A DNA stretch of 64,000 bases, from assembly GCA_030737875.1 (NCBI GenBank), contig CM060909.1, forward strand, positions 30,153,659 through 30,217,658, given 5' to 3'. This DNA comes from Allium sativum (lineage: Eukaryota > Streptophyta > Magnoliopsida > Asparagales > Amaryllidaceae). Made by a program: the position numbers and the translations under genes. Under the pieces are notes generated by a model. That model searched no databases. It was not told where the DNA came from and saw only the letters and a program-made list of their open reading frames with translations. This document shows, one piece after another, positions 12,061-23,900 of this stretch. The number at the start of each line of letters is the position of its first letter. Position 1 is the stretch's first letter.

Positions 12061-14139
12061 CGAATGGAATTAAGTCGAATATCAGTTAATCAATTGGAGT
12101 TAATCGATTAGAGATAAGTCGAATTAGAGTTATTCAAACATCGTATTTTGAATATTAAAAGAGTTGAGTTTTTAATGTAACAAAAGTAAACCAGTTTGTT
12201 AAAGGCCAGGTGATGCTGAATACTTAACTAGTGAACTCATTGGGGTGTCATGTTTGAAAACACTGAGTATTTTGATAGTTAAAACACCGACTATCAAATA
12301 GGTCCAATGCGATTGTTGGTATGGATAGACCGGGATCGAATTTATATTTGAAAACCATTCCGACCAACAAATACGTGAAGATACCAGAAGAGGTTCAAGA
12401 TGGAGCATTGAAGACCGTGGGTTTTCATAAACGGAAGAACCACTAATATTCTCTGCCTGGCAAGTAGAGATAAACTGTGATTCTGTCGTGGTTGGAATCT
12501 ACGGGTTGCAAGGACTTCTCGCTACTAATCCATGGGGTGATTCCTATTTTGGATGCCGTAGGAGAGTGACTTCGGTTCATCCTGTTCCTGGATGACTTGC
12601 ATGGACGGATGTCTGACAGAGTATTTCCAAAGGATCACGTACGTTGATTTCTTTAAACGTACGATAGTTGTTGGCGGGGAGTTGTCGTTCTCTTAGCTTC
12701 CAGCTAGAGTATTTTTGTGGACGTCAATTAGTGATATCTGACGGATCTGACGATGTGGCATTCAAAGTGAATGGTGACCAGATGATCAGAAGTTAATTCT
12801 GGCCTCAAGCCTCATCAACCGGGAAATGACAAAAATCGGGCAGGCAGCATGGCTATGTGGGTCGCTCCCATTAGGGTGTATAATCACCTATCTAGAGGAA
12901 GTCCTATTTGTTTCTTAAATCTATGTTTCGATGCTGTCCCTTTTCGGGAGACGGTTGCTGATCCCAACCGTCGGTGATATACATTCGATACACTCAAGCG
13001 AAATGAGTGGTCGGTCATGTGAGGGCCGGGTTGCAAGACGTTCTTGTTGAACCCAGTGTATTCGTCTCTAGAGATACACTATCGGCAGGTGGTCCCATAC
13101 CTTGTCAAGGTCGGAATCCAATTTCAAATAAGCGCCCACGGTTTTGATTGTATTCTATATATGTGGAGCGTGAGATGCAAGCGTTCCACTAGATTGTTAT
13201 TTACTTGTATTTAGACATTATTATAATACCAGAAAAGATATTGGTTTCAAAAATGTTTTGGGTTATCGTAAGGTAAAAACCGTCCGTGTTTATGTGTGGA
13301 TTTGGTCTTACGATTATCCTTTTCTTTGAAAAGGTTTTGAACTTTAAAATCATGATTGGATGGTTCACCCTTATTACTGTGCGAGTTTATCTCACTCTGG
13401 TTCACCAGACTGACCCGGTATTTTGTAAATGCTCGGGTTAGACCGGGTTGTACAGGTTCAGGTTATCGACTGCTATGAAGAGACGAGCTGGAGTTGTTCG
13501 GACGTATGATATTACTACTTTTCCGCTGTGTGTTGTATATGGGAACAGGCTATTATAACTGTCCCATGGTATGATGTACTCTGATACTGTAAGTATTTTA
13601 AAGCTTTCAATAAAGATTATTTCTGTATTATATTTTGTTCCGCTGCGATGTGAGACTCTGTGTGGTGTTTCTTCTTCTTCTTCTATTCAATATTTCTACC
13701 TTATCTATTCTCACCCTCTAACTTCTTTCTATTAATGATCTGGAATGTTCGATGTCTGAATGGTCAACACGGTAGTTTGATGTTGATTTTCGGAGTCGAA
13801 AATCCCAGTTCGTTACATTATTTGTGTCATTCGACCCCGCTTGTTTGTAGATACCTGTGTTGGTCCCACCATGGGGTATATCAATCCCTATAGTGGCAAC
13901 CCGACACAATTCAAAATGCACAGTGTATGACTACTGATGCCCAGTTCCCGCTTTTTCCATTATGAGGTACGTGCACGCCAGTACTCCGTCGGAACTTACA
14001 CTGATGCACCACCCGCCGTTGTTTTGACCGCTTATAATCAGCCCAGTAATCGTGCCCCACCCTGCCTAGTTCAGGGTATCGTGATACATCTATGTGGGTT
14101 ACTGCTGAAATGGGTCCCCGTTACTAGGGTTTCCTAATC

Positions 14140-14790
14140 AACATGTTATAATGGTTAAGTGTTCCCAATTTGACCTAACCCCATCCATCTGTTTAATTAT
14201 CATGTTGTATTGGTTAAGTTTGTGGGCCTATATATATACTAATATTACCCACCAACCCGATATGTACTTAACCCCTTCTGCTGATTTAAGCATGTTTATT
14301 TAATGGCTAAGTTTGTGGGCCTATATATATTAATATTACCCACCTACCCAAAGTTTACTTAACCCTCCCACTTATCAAGTCAATATGTACTGTTAGTTAA
14401 GTTTGCCTTAACCCTATCCACTTTGCTCATGTAATATTGGTTAAGTGTTGTCTATTCACATTAACTTAACCTACCCACACATCATGTTATAGAGGTTAAG
14501 TGTTTTCTTATTAACTTAACCCTACTCATTCATCATGTTATATTGGTTAAGTGTTTCTCATTAACTTAACCGTACTCATTCACCATGTTATATTGGTTAA
14601 GTGTTTCTTATCAACTTAACCCTACTCATTCATCATGTTATATTGGTTAAGTGTTTCTTTTTAACTTAACACTACTCATCCATCATGTTATATTGGTTAA
14701 GTGTTTTTTATTAACTAAACCCTACTCATTCATCATGTTATATTGGTTAAGTGTTTCTTATTAACTTAACCCTACTCATTCTTAGCATGT
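14140..14790. repeat. 50-bp tandem repeat array with internal dyad
   Basis: Regular 50-bp units start near 14481, 14531, 14581, 14631, 14681 and 14731, with CATGTTATATTGGTTAAGTG as the opening. Each unit holds GGTTAAG about 13 nt before CTTAACC, a 7-bp stem. From 14140 to 14480 the units are degenerate, and two of them carry 'TTTGTGGGCCTATATATAT' extensions. Confidence 0.92.
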
Positions 14791-14827
14791 CTTGTTTATT
14801 AGCATTAATTCGTTCCTTAATGCCTTA

Positions 14828-15030
14828 ACCTCTCACATTAGAACTGTTGTTTGCGATTGCTCGATGTGTCGGGCGGTTCCGGGCAGACTTCTACCGCAAA
14901 CTTATTCTAACCTCGGGTTTTTCTTGGGCATGATGCGCCAACCTCTCACATTAGATCTGTTGTTGTGGTTGTTGGATTGTGTCGGGTGGTTCCGGGCAGC
15001 CTTACACCACAACTCAGTCTAACCTCGGGT
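14828..15030 (-). repeat. 113-bp duplication
   Basis: Two copies beginning CCTCTCACATTAGA, 113 bp apart, each end in CTAACCTCGGGTT. The reverse complement of both copies occurs at 18504-18730 with a 124-bp period, so the duplication predates separation of the two LTRs or arose twice in the same unit. Confidence 0.85.
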
Positions 15031-15490
15031 TAGGCATGTTCGTCTTTTTATTTAATTTACATATTTTCCATTCATGTTTATATGTAAATTATCCCTAAGT
15101 GTTATCATTCAAGTCATGTCCCATTTACCATTTAATTCATGTCCATAGTTCTAGGTACACAAATTATACCATTTCATGCTATTAACCATTTACATGATTT
15201 TGAACCAATCTATGCCAATAGCATATAATTTAAATTTGGCATAAAACAACCTAAATTTAATTTAGTGTACAATTGTGAACTTGTATTTTAGTTGGATCCA
15301 ATTAACATAGATCTAAACATATAAAACATGTGGATGTAAACATATATGAACATGGCTTAGCTTATGGATTTGTATATAACACATCATAAAAGAATCACCG
15401 AATTAATATACAACATGGTAGGTACAATTGTCTCAAAGACATAGGTGATTTCAGATTAGTCACAATGTTAAATATAAATCAAAATTGTTT

Positions 15491-15844
15491 TGTAGTGTCC
15501 CAAAAATTCGGTACCATTTGAGCTGACCCAATAACACAAGTCCAACCCAAATTGCACTGGAAACCAAAAAACTAATAGAAAGAAAATAGAGGGTGAGAAT
15601 AGATAAGATAAAAACTTAAAATAGAAGAAGAAGAAGAAGAAGAACATACAACATCAGAGTAAACACGAATCTCACAGCGGAACGAACAACATATAATAGA
15701 TAACATATCTTTGAAATAAAATCAGTATGTGTATACAGTACCATTATTAGAGTATAACACTTACAACACAGTGGAAATAACAATAGCTATATAATCCTGA
15801 AGCCTTCTGCTCCATCTCTTCAAGTATCTGTAAAATCCCGACTA
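15491..15844 (-). mobile_element. B-group LTR 3' end, reverse orientation, split by LTR D
   Basis: On the minus strand it runs 'TTTTACAGATA..', 'TTCCGCTGTGAGATTCGTGT', a GAA/TTC-rich run and ends ..GGGACACTACA at 15491. This parallels 51340-51692 of element B. It stops at 15844, where LTR D starts with TGTAAC in the plus direction. The rest of this LTR is not found in the window. Confidence 0.75.
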
Positions 15845-16110
15845 TGTAACAATCCGGAAATTCTGAGCCAATTTAAAATTTTAAATTGGCAATTTTAATG
15901 AATTTTGAATATTTAAAATGAATTATTTTAAATAATGACGACGAGAAATTTATTTTGAATATAATTAGAACGTATATATTTATATAGATCGTCGTTAGGG
16001 TATAAATATTTTTTTAAATATAAAAGGAATTGAAAATGGCGCGGTAGTTTGAAAATTCGATTTCAAATTTCAAATGAATGTACAGGATTCAAAATGTTCC
16101 GGATTTTAGC

Positions 16111-16640
16111 GAAACCAAAAATATTAGAATATAATTGAGAATATCTTTCCAACGAATCCAAAAAATCGAAATTTCATAGCGGGAATAGAAAGTTATGCCC
16201 AGTTGAAATTTCAGAATAGTTGCTATAGAATTTTGAGCCCTTAAAAATGGAAATTTTGCAAATGACCTCGGTTTTCGACGAAACCACTTTTGTTGGATCC
16301 GGGATATCAAATTATTGCTAGGTTTCAAAATTCATAATTTTCTGAATCAATATGTAAGTGTGGCGAAGTTAAACGTGTTTTAACAGTTTTAGTCAATTCC
16401 GATCGACCAGAAAATGACCATTTTTCAAATGGTCTCAGAATTCGACGAAATTAGTTTTGTTAGGACCGTATCGTCAATATGAAGCTAGAAAATATTTTTC
16501 GGGCATTTTTAGAGTTCGTATGTGGCCCCGGTAAATTGAGATGTGCGTTCAAATTCAATATATAGAGTTATATTTTGATTTTGACGAAAACTCGTCGAAA
16601 CAGCCGAATCGGCTTACGATACATAGCCCATTGTGTTCGG
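16111..16640 (+). repeat. 167-170-bp U3 repeats of LTR D
   Basis: The CGACGAAAC-type cores have their key GAAA point near 16111, 16280 and 16447, and the last near 16617: spacings 169, 167 and 170 bp. The units share an 'AAAATG..TTTTGCAAATG' stretch before the core. Confidence 0.75.
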
Positions 16641-17073
16641 AATGGGGGTAATTAGCTAGGGACGACAGTCGGTGGGTTCGATTTCGAGTTCGAAATAAAA
16701 AGTTGCTTTTTTGGAATTTAAAAATAATATATATATATATATATATATTAATATAACCCTCACCCCTCATACTCTCCCTCCCCGTTGACCATTCAGAAAA
16801 AAGAAGAGAAAAAGACGGAGCACCAGTCGCGCCTCCAGGTGGAGCGCTGACGCGCCCTCCAGTGCGCCGCCTCGAGCGCGAGCCCCCCTCTCTCGCGTGT
16901 TTCCCTCTTCTTCTCCACGCGCCTCCCCCTTTCCTTTCCCCCCTCCGCTTCAGCCCGAACCGTGCCCTCCTAAGGCCCCACCGCCGCCGGCCAGAGCACC
17001 TCACCCGCCACTGCGATCCCCCTACCTCCTCCCCAGCGTACTGCGCCCCCTTCTCCCTCTTCGTACAACAACA

Positions 17074-17079
17074 GTAAGT
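17074..17079 (+). promoter_or_regulatory. Splice-donor-like site after GC-rich leader, LTR D
   Basis: ACA|GTAAGT ends the GC-rich leader (16770-17073) and is followed by AT-rich sequence. The same transition, with GTGAGT, is at 27886, 35649 and 22046, and with GTAAGT at 46843 and 54324. Confidence 0.45.
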
Positions 17080-17209
17080 TTTTTTTTTCCAGTTTTAGTT
17101 AATTTAGTTTTTATATACTTAGTTAGATTAATTTGGTTATTAAATAAAATCTGATCTCTTATTTATTTATATGAAGTTAGCATTTTTATCAATATAAAGA
17201 TCTAATCTT

Positions 17210-17510
17210 TTTATTTTAAGTTATGATTTTTATGAATGTAAAAATCAGATCTTTAGCTTTATAAAGATATGATTTTTGACTATGTAAAGACTCGATTTTT
17301 AACTATAGAAAGGTTAGATTTTTAAAAACAAAAAGAAATGATTTTTCATAGCAAAAAGAAATGATTTTTCATAGTAAAAAGAAATGATTTTTATACATAC
17401 AAAGATGTGATCTTTAATTTATCAAGTTATGATTTTTATCTATGTGAGGAAGCGATAAAAATGTGATTTTTAATATAGCGATGGTAAAAATATGATTTTT
17501 AACATATACC
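17210..17510 (+). repeat. ATTTTTAT dyad array of LTR D
   Basis: About ten copies of a TATGATTTTTA-like motif at 20-45-bp spacing, often preceded by AAAAA so that each unit is near-palindromic. It is homologous to the arrays at 27930-28330 and 35690-36130. Confidence 0.75.
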
Positions 17511-18469
17511 GCGTGAAATAGATCTCGTTGGAAAGATGACAAAGATTTCCTACATATGAAGAGTCACGGCGTTTGGTTTAGCTTCTCGGTGAGAACTTAA
17601 CACTTTATATCTTGTTTTCTAGTTAAAAATATATATAGGATGCAGACAATGCTTAGCAGCACCCAACACCCGTCGTCCACAGACCATGGATGACTTGTTT
17701 GATTTTGTTGTGTGGTGAAAATTAATTGTGGTGTGAAATGAATGAAAATATATTCATGTGTTGAAATAAATTATTTATCGTTAAAAATATAATTTTTAAT
17801 GTGAATGTTAATAAATAAATATTCGTTTACAAATCGAACGATTTGTTTATGTACACCCATGTGAAGGATATTGATTGGGATGATAAATTTTACACGTCGC
17901 CCAACTACACAAATAATATTCAGTGTTTGTGGATTGAAACCCCATACGGGTGTTGGGATGATATTTGACGTACTCTAATCCCAATTGTTTAGTGGTATGT
18001 CGATCGTTTAATTGACAGACTATGTAAGCGTTAATTAGTTATATTTAATGCTTTTGTTGTTGTGTGGTGCACTCTGGATGATGGTTGATCATTTATCGTT
18101 GCTATTATATACATGTGTTGTATGGAATCCATATAATTAACATTATATGGTAATTGAGTGGGTCTCATTCCAATTTAGAAAATAAAGATTATAATAAATA
18201 TTCATGTGTTGAATAAACAAAATAGTCATGTGTTGACGATACTCATGTGTTGAGAATATTCATGTGTTGAAACTATTCATGTATTGAAACTATTCATGTG
18301 TTGAATAAAATATTTATACAATAAAATTCACATTTTTATTGTAAGTAACAATTAATAAATAAAATATTTATACAATAAAATTCACATTTTTATTGTAAGT
18401 AAGAATTATGGACATAAGTATATTTGGAATTTATTTACAAATTTTGAATAGGGATATTAATCCATTGTG

Positions 18470-19340
18470 GGGTTAAATAAAGATGTGTAATAATAAACCG
18501 CCTAAGACACGAGGTTAGACTCGTTTGTGGTGTAAGACTGCCCGGACCCGCCCGGCAAATCCAACAGCCACAAATGCCAGTTTAATGTGAGAGGTTGAAG
18601 GCATGAATTAAATGCGTAACAGTTGTAAAGACACGAGGTTAGGCTCGTTTGTGGTGTAAGACTGCCCGGACCTGCCAGGCAAATCCAGCTGCCACAAATG
18701 CCAGTCTAATGTGGTAGGTCTTTACAAGGTTACGGTGTTAATGAATTAAGAAACACTTAACCAGATAAACATGTGGTGGGACAAGAGGGGGTTAAGTGGG
18801 TGCCTTGGGTGGCATGTGGAAATTAAGTGGGTGCCTTGGGTGGCATGTGAAATACGATTAGATGCACTTAACCAAGATTGAAACATGTAAGAACACATGA
18901 ATAAGAATGGGGTTAAGTGGGGAAAAACCTTAGAGGGGATCAAGCATAGGTGGAAAGCTTGTGTCATGCATGGGGGCCCTTTTCAAACTAGTAACCCATT
19001 AAGTATCTTTGTGGGCTCGACCCAAGTCGAGGACGGGACACGCGTACTGGGTTTGATTGTAAGACGTCAAAACGGGTTAGCGGTGGCTACGCAAGTCCAA
19101 CGGGGTCATATGCACGTGTGGGCCCGGGCTAGTAGGTAAGACGTTGTTGCATCATGTAGATATAAGCCATGCATCTTGGTGGTATCGGGTTGCCACTTTA
19201 GGGATTGATACACCCCACTATGGGGCCAGCACGGGTATCTACGAGTTAGGGAGCCAATCGAATGGGGGTAGTGGGTACACCAATTGGAGATAGGGGCAGA
19301 CGACACCTCTGAAGGCAGCTAGGGGTACACGAAACTACCA
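18470..19340 (+). repeat. Inverted copy of 13840-15040
   Basis: This plus-strand segment carries the X module in reverse relative to 13818-15490. It includes two 124-bp units (18504, 18628), a 'CATGTGGTGGG..GGTTAAGTG' zone corresponding to the 50-bp array but with only a few units, and 'GGGTATCTAC' near 19225. The two arms lie about 3.4 kb apart. Confidence 0.75.
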
Positions 19341-20003
19341 TTATCATTATTAAGTTCTATAGGCGGGATCAACTTTTAGGGTGTTTGGTGTGGTGTCGTG
19401 TAGTAATTATCTTATAGTGATTGGGTACGCCTTTAACATTACCTTTGTTCATATGATTCCCTTTGTTTACTTTGTCATACCCATTTCTTCACAGTCATTT
19501 TCTTATTTTCCAGCTTATTCCTATTCCTAGTTACTGAATGATTATATTGTTAAAGTTATTGCACTTGCTAGACTTTGTGTCTAACCCCCTTTGTTTCCAC
19601 CTCTTTTCTTCCTCCCCCCCCCCAAGGTGCTCAGGGTGGGACTAGTACTAGTGGAGCTTGATTTTGGACAGCTTTATCTCTTTCTTTGGAAGTTGCTTGG
19701 ATCGCTGAAGTAAAAGTTCAGCCTATCTTATTTATGTCTATTTTATGTTGGGGTTATGTCTTCCGTTTTCATGTACTCTGATTTAATCAAGATGGATATT
19801 ATGTACTTGACTCTAGTCTTTGGGTTTTTGTTGATGTAACCAAACCTATTTGTTTACCGCTGCAATGAATGAAGTTTTAAATTTTTAAGTACTGTTTTAT
19901 ATCTGTCTTGTTGTTAAGTTTCTGTTCTATACACACTTGAAACGCTCCATGGAAGTTAATGCATTCCCTTTGTGAGTGACATTAATGGACGTGGGGTGTC
20001 ACA

Positions 20004-20065
20004 TAATCCCCTTACATTGAGTACACACACACGCGCTTGCGCGCAGCGCACACACATATACATAC

Positions 20066-20123
<58 letters not shown>

Positions 20124-20959
20124 TAAGTAAGTTATTAATTTAAAGCTAAGTAAAGGGGTAAATTGTGTGCCCGACAACAAGTGCACCTTTATTTAGTTGG
20201 TTGCGCAATTTTATTATTATTGTTGTGGGTGATTGGGATGCGCTGTGATGGTTACTTGTGTGAAATTAAACATGCACCATTGGATAGTGAACCATGTCTA
20301 TGGACTACACGACATGGAATATACTTAGGACTGAATAGCATAACATATTCATAATAAGCATGTTATCATTTTCTTATATGACAAGGTTTGGATGACCATA
20401 TGAGAATGTAAGTATTTGATGCTTGTATGGCGATGACTTAATTACTGATGGACTCGAGGACTATATCATGGATTGATTATGGACTTAATAAACATATAAC
20501 GATAAATTGCAGGATTTAATAATAAAACCCCATCATTGGATCTTGAGATGATAGAAACATACACGTCTCTCTTGTACGTAGATACAACAAATGGATCGCG
20601 ACTTATCCCCATCACAGGGTCAAGGGATGATTTTTTACACATCTCCCTAAGGTGTAGATAATTCAGAATTGTTCTGTTTGGGTTGTGTGTATATGTATAT
20701 GTGTGTATATCTGTATATAAATTGATTTATTGTGTGCCTGTTTAGGCCATATATGTTTGTTCAAATCAACCCGTACAAAGGAGGTTATGGTGAAAATTTT
20801 CAGAAATTTAGAAGTGTTATTCAAATTTTAGGAAAATTTGAAAGTTCTTAGAAACTGAAAGGCTGAAGAACACGAGCCAAAATGAAATTTGAGTTGGTTG
20901 GTTAAACAACTTGCAGCTCTGTTCCTTTTTGGGATGAAAAAGTTTTAAGTGGGTGAGAT
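20004..20959 (+). mobile_element. Non-coding interior of element C (3' part)
   Basis: It includes 'GTGCCCGACAA' (about 20168), matching the interior of A at 33821 and a related GTCGACAA in B. The 'GTACAAAGGAGGT' block at 20773 has counterparts at 34113 and 52982. A decayed end near the LTR (20940-20959) stands where A and B have the polypurine tract. No gag or pol similarity is visible. The primer site and 5' LTR that should precede it are missing, and LTR D abuts instead. Confidence 0.7.
20026..20122. repeat. CA/CG/TA compound microsatellite
   Basis: A run of ACACACACGCGC changes to ATACATAC and then to about 52 bp of uninterrupted TA. An apparent minus-strand frame across it encodes Tyr-Ile repeats and is rejected. 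Confidence 0.95.
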
Positions 20960-23900
20960 TTTAACAACCTTGAATTTTGGAACCAATTTAAAATTTTAAT
21001 TAGAATATTGGATATATATTGCTAATTTTTTCTTAATAAAATTTGAGAATAATGTTAAAATTAGTTTAATATTTTATTTGACTTAAAATAGGGTCAACAA
21101 AATTTTAAATCCATTTATGAGCTCAGAATTTGAAAATCGATATTTCAAAGCTCTATCGATCACTTATAAAAAGACCATTTTTCAGTCAGTCTCGGAATTC
21201 GAAAAAACCACTTTTGTTGGATCCGAAATGTCAAAATATGTCAGGATTTAAATTTTCAAGTCCAACGGAGTTTGTATGTTGAAGAATGACATATAAACGT
21301 ACGTTAAAAATTCAGTTTGAATTCAAATTTAACTCAAAATAAAGCCATTTTTCAAACAATCTCCAAATTCGATGAGGCAATGTTCGTTGGAACCATAATT
21401 CGATAACATAGCAAGATTTCAAATTTCATAATTTTTCGAGTTAACGTGTGGTCGGTTGACTAGAATGAAGTTTGTAAGCAGTAATTAATACACATACCAT
21501 TTAAGTCAATTCATGAATAGTGTAGAGCCAATAGAATTTAGACAATTGAGCATCTCTCTCTTCCACATGTCGCCCTCCCCTAAATAGGTGCTTCCATGAT
21601 TTGATTTAGAGCTAATTAAGTTTAATCAGCTTAAGGATATCATTCACTTTTCAAAACCTAAACTAAAGCTTCCAAATAAATGAAAATGGTGACCTCTTCC
21701 TCCATGGCTCCCATCCACCGCCGCCTAGTGGACCCCGCTACCACGTCAACCGCGCCTCCCCCTCCCCTCTCTCCTCTTCCTTTATCCTTGGTCTCTTCCA
21801 ATGTTTAAAGGTGCTCCATTTAAATGCCTACACCCTCTCTACTACCCTTAGCTACCCTCTAGTGTGCCCTACAAGCCACGTGGCACTTCGTGGACCCCGT
21901 CAAAGCTTCCTTCTTCACTGGACAACCAATCCCCGAGCTCCACGAGCCTCCAATTCGACAAATATCATTTCTTTGTAGTTTCCTACACTAGTTTAAGTGT
22001 ACACAAGAGTCACCAAGAAGTTTGGAGCTATTCCAGACCAAAAAGGTGAGTTTTTTAAGTCGTAGCGATCGCGCAAAAGTCAGACATTGCAGTGCGTTTT
22101 TATCTGATGGTTGTTATGAGCGATTCTCACTTTATTTAGTGTATTTGAGTCGCTTAAATAAGTTTAAAAGGTTAATTAGTTGACTGTTTAATGTTAGAAG
22201 TTAATATGTAAATTTTAAGTGAAATGAAAGTTAGAAATTTGCTAATTTTGTGGTTACCGCCACATTAAAATATTTGTCAGTTAGTAAATTAAATAATAGT
22301 GAAAACCGTGGATTTCATTTGATTAATATCTGAAAAAGTTATATGGTATATGGTAGCTCACATCACTGTTGTTTGCAAACATGATGGATGAATTGTTGAT
22401 TTGTTTGGTTATGTTCTGATTGTGATTTGGAGTGCTTATCATGTTGAAATAATGCTAATATATCTATGGTAGTTGAAATTGGATATAAATATCCATTTAT
22501 AATTTGAACGGTCAACTTATTATTACTCGTTTAAGTAAAGCTGGTTAGTTTGAAATATAATTCGCATTGAATTAGAAATGGTCAAACTAACCAATCAAAG
22601 ATAGATTTAAATTGATTGATTATGGCTAAAATCCCCACTTGGGTCTTGGGCTGATATTTGATTTACACATACCCCCTGTATATAGTTTGTATAATGATCA
22701 ATTGATTAACAAAGCGAAATAAGCATCAGTAAATTATTTCGAAGATTATATGAAAATATGTGCACATTGGATGTCATTTAGATGCTTAATAGGTGTTCGC
22801 AACTATGGTTGGATGTATGGAATTCATATGAATGAAACCATAAGATTTTTGGTTGAATGTTATTCCAATTCGGAATAAATATAAATATTATAATAATATA
22901 ACATTCGGTGAAAACCAAAAGTTTGATTTCGATGTCCAATTTTGGATATACGCGTGTATATCAAAATATCAATGAATATTCGTAACTGTAGCAAATGATT
23001 TTGAAGTATTTTCAACATACTTAAGGCTGATTGAAGTTTCTAATCTAAAAATGAATAGTAACTTTTTAAAGTGAAGTTTGGTAAGGATATGTAGCGAACG
23101 TTTGAAAAGAAATTTTCTTTTGCGAGTTCTTCATTTATTTTTATTATGACTGTAAGGTAATTTTGAGCGAAAAATGATGATTTTCGAAAAATAATATTAT
23201 TTTATTCATTAAAACAATAGAAAAATTGAACAAACGTTGTAATATTTGATTTTGAAGGCAAACGACTGAAACGAGTTTTCAAAAGTAATTATATATATAA
23301 TTTATATATTTATTAAAGGAAGTTTAGTTGCGTTTCGATTTATTTTTAAATAAATAAATCGATTAGGGTTTAAATAGAGTGTGTCGCATAGTGACAGTTC
23401 GCGAATGTCAACTCGTAACTTCGAATGGACATAACGAGAGATCCGACCGTCGGATTCTCTAAAACTGGAACCATTGGGTTCATATCGAAAAGATCTTTTA
23501 AATGAATACAAGAGGTTTAAATTTGAATGGCTAAATTTTAAAATATACCCAAATACGTTTTGAAAAGGTCGCTATTGATGTCGTTTGGTGACCGATATTG
23601 AAAACCGACTATAAGGGCATTAATAAAATTTATTAAAAATATAAAGAAATTATGATAAATCGTAATAAATGAATTGGAACGAGTTACGATTAAATATTCT
23701 ACATTTTGAAAGACAAATATTATTTTTTATCAAAAAATGTTGGTTTAGAGCTACGGGGAAAAATCCAATGTTTTAAATATAAGAAATTGAATTAAAAAGG
23801 GATTTTAATATAATCAATGATTTCCAACATATAATTTGGAAAGGATTTAAATGGGAAATAATCTTCGGATATTTCAGTATTAGATTCCGTAATTATATGG

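Larger units (their letters stand above)
7619..13817 (+). mobile_element. Solo LTR of the B group (6199 bp)
   Basis: It starts TGTAACGACCCG and ends AGTTCGTTACA, so the ends carry a TGTAACG/CGTTACA inverted repeat. It is flanked by identical TTATT (7614-7618 and 13818-13822). No interior or second LTR is attached, so it is a solo LTR left by LTR-LTR recombination. It aligns in blocks with the element B LTR: U3 repeats (7840-8530), TATA box (9254-9261), GTGAG hairpin (10267-10281), GAGG hairpin (10624-10645), structured block (11953-12060), 'GGGCAGGCAGCATGGCTATG' block (about 12838-12857) and the 3' pyrimidine-rich end. Between blocks it is highly diverged. The 147-codon minus frame at 8360-8803 is a chance frame in U3. 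Confidence 0.93.
13818..15490 (-). mobile_element. X-type LTR, continued after the solo LTR, reverse orientation
   Basis: It starts with the TTATT duplicate and continues the segment cut at 7618. On the minus strand it matches the 3' half of LTR D: the 'GGTATCTAC' region near 13850 pairs with 19225, and the two 'CGAGGTTAG..GCCCGG' units at 14830-15030 pair with 18504-18720. It contains the 50-bp array. 15060-15490 is AT-rich with nothing else recognisable. Small frames at 13660-14137 and 14792-15022 are not conserved and are rejected as genes. Confidence 0.7.
15845..20003 (+). mobile_element. LTR 'D', chimeric: A-type 5' half, X-type 3' half
   Basis: It starts TGTAACAATCCGG and follows the element A LTR block by block to about 18160: U3 repeats, 'CCCATTGTGTTCGGAATGGG', GC-rich leader, GTAAGT at 17074, ATTTTTAT array, 'AGGATGCAGAC', and 'TTGGGATGATATTTGAC'. 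From about 18470 it instead matches the X LTR (in reverse at 13818-15040) and ends ..GGGGTGTCACA at about 20003. No PBS follows, and the flanks GACTA and TAATC do not match, so this is neither a clean solo LTR nor a clean 5' LTR. The poly(C) run at 19614-19624 and the 3' terminal kilobase have no frame of interest. Confidence 0.7.

Noticed and set aside
15845..20003. LTR D as a solo LTR
   Set aside because: The flanking 5-mers GACTA and TAATC do not match, so no target duplication supports it.
19956..20186. 76-codon frame with Tyr-Ile repeats
   Set aside because: Translation of the TA microsatellite.
15845..20959. Reading LTR D plus 20004-26327 as one element with matching LTRs
   Set aside because: D and C LTRs differ in the first kilobase and in the 3' half, and no primer site follows D. 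They are better seen as two elements abutted by recombination or deletion.
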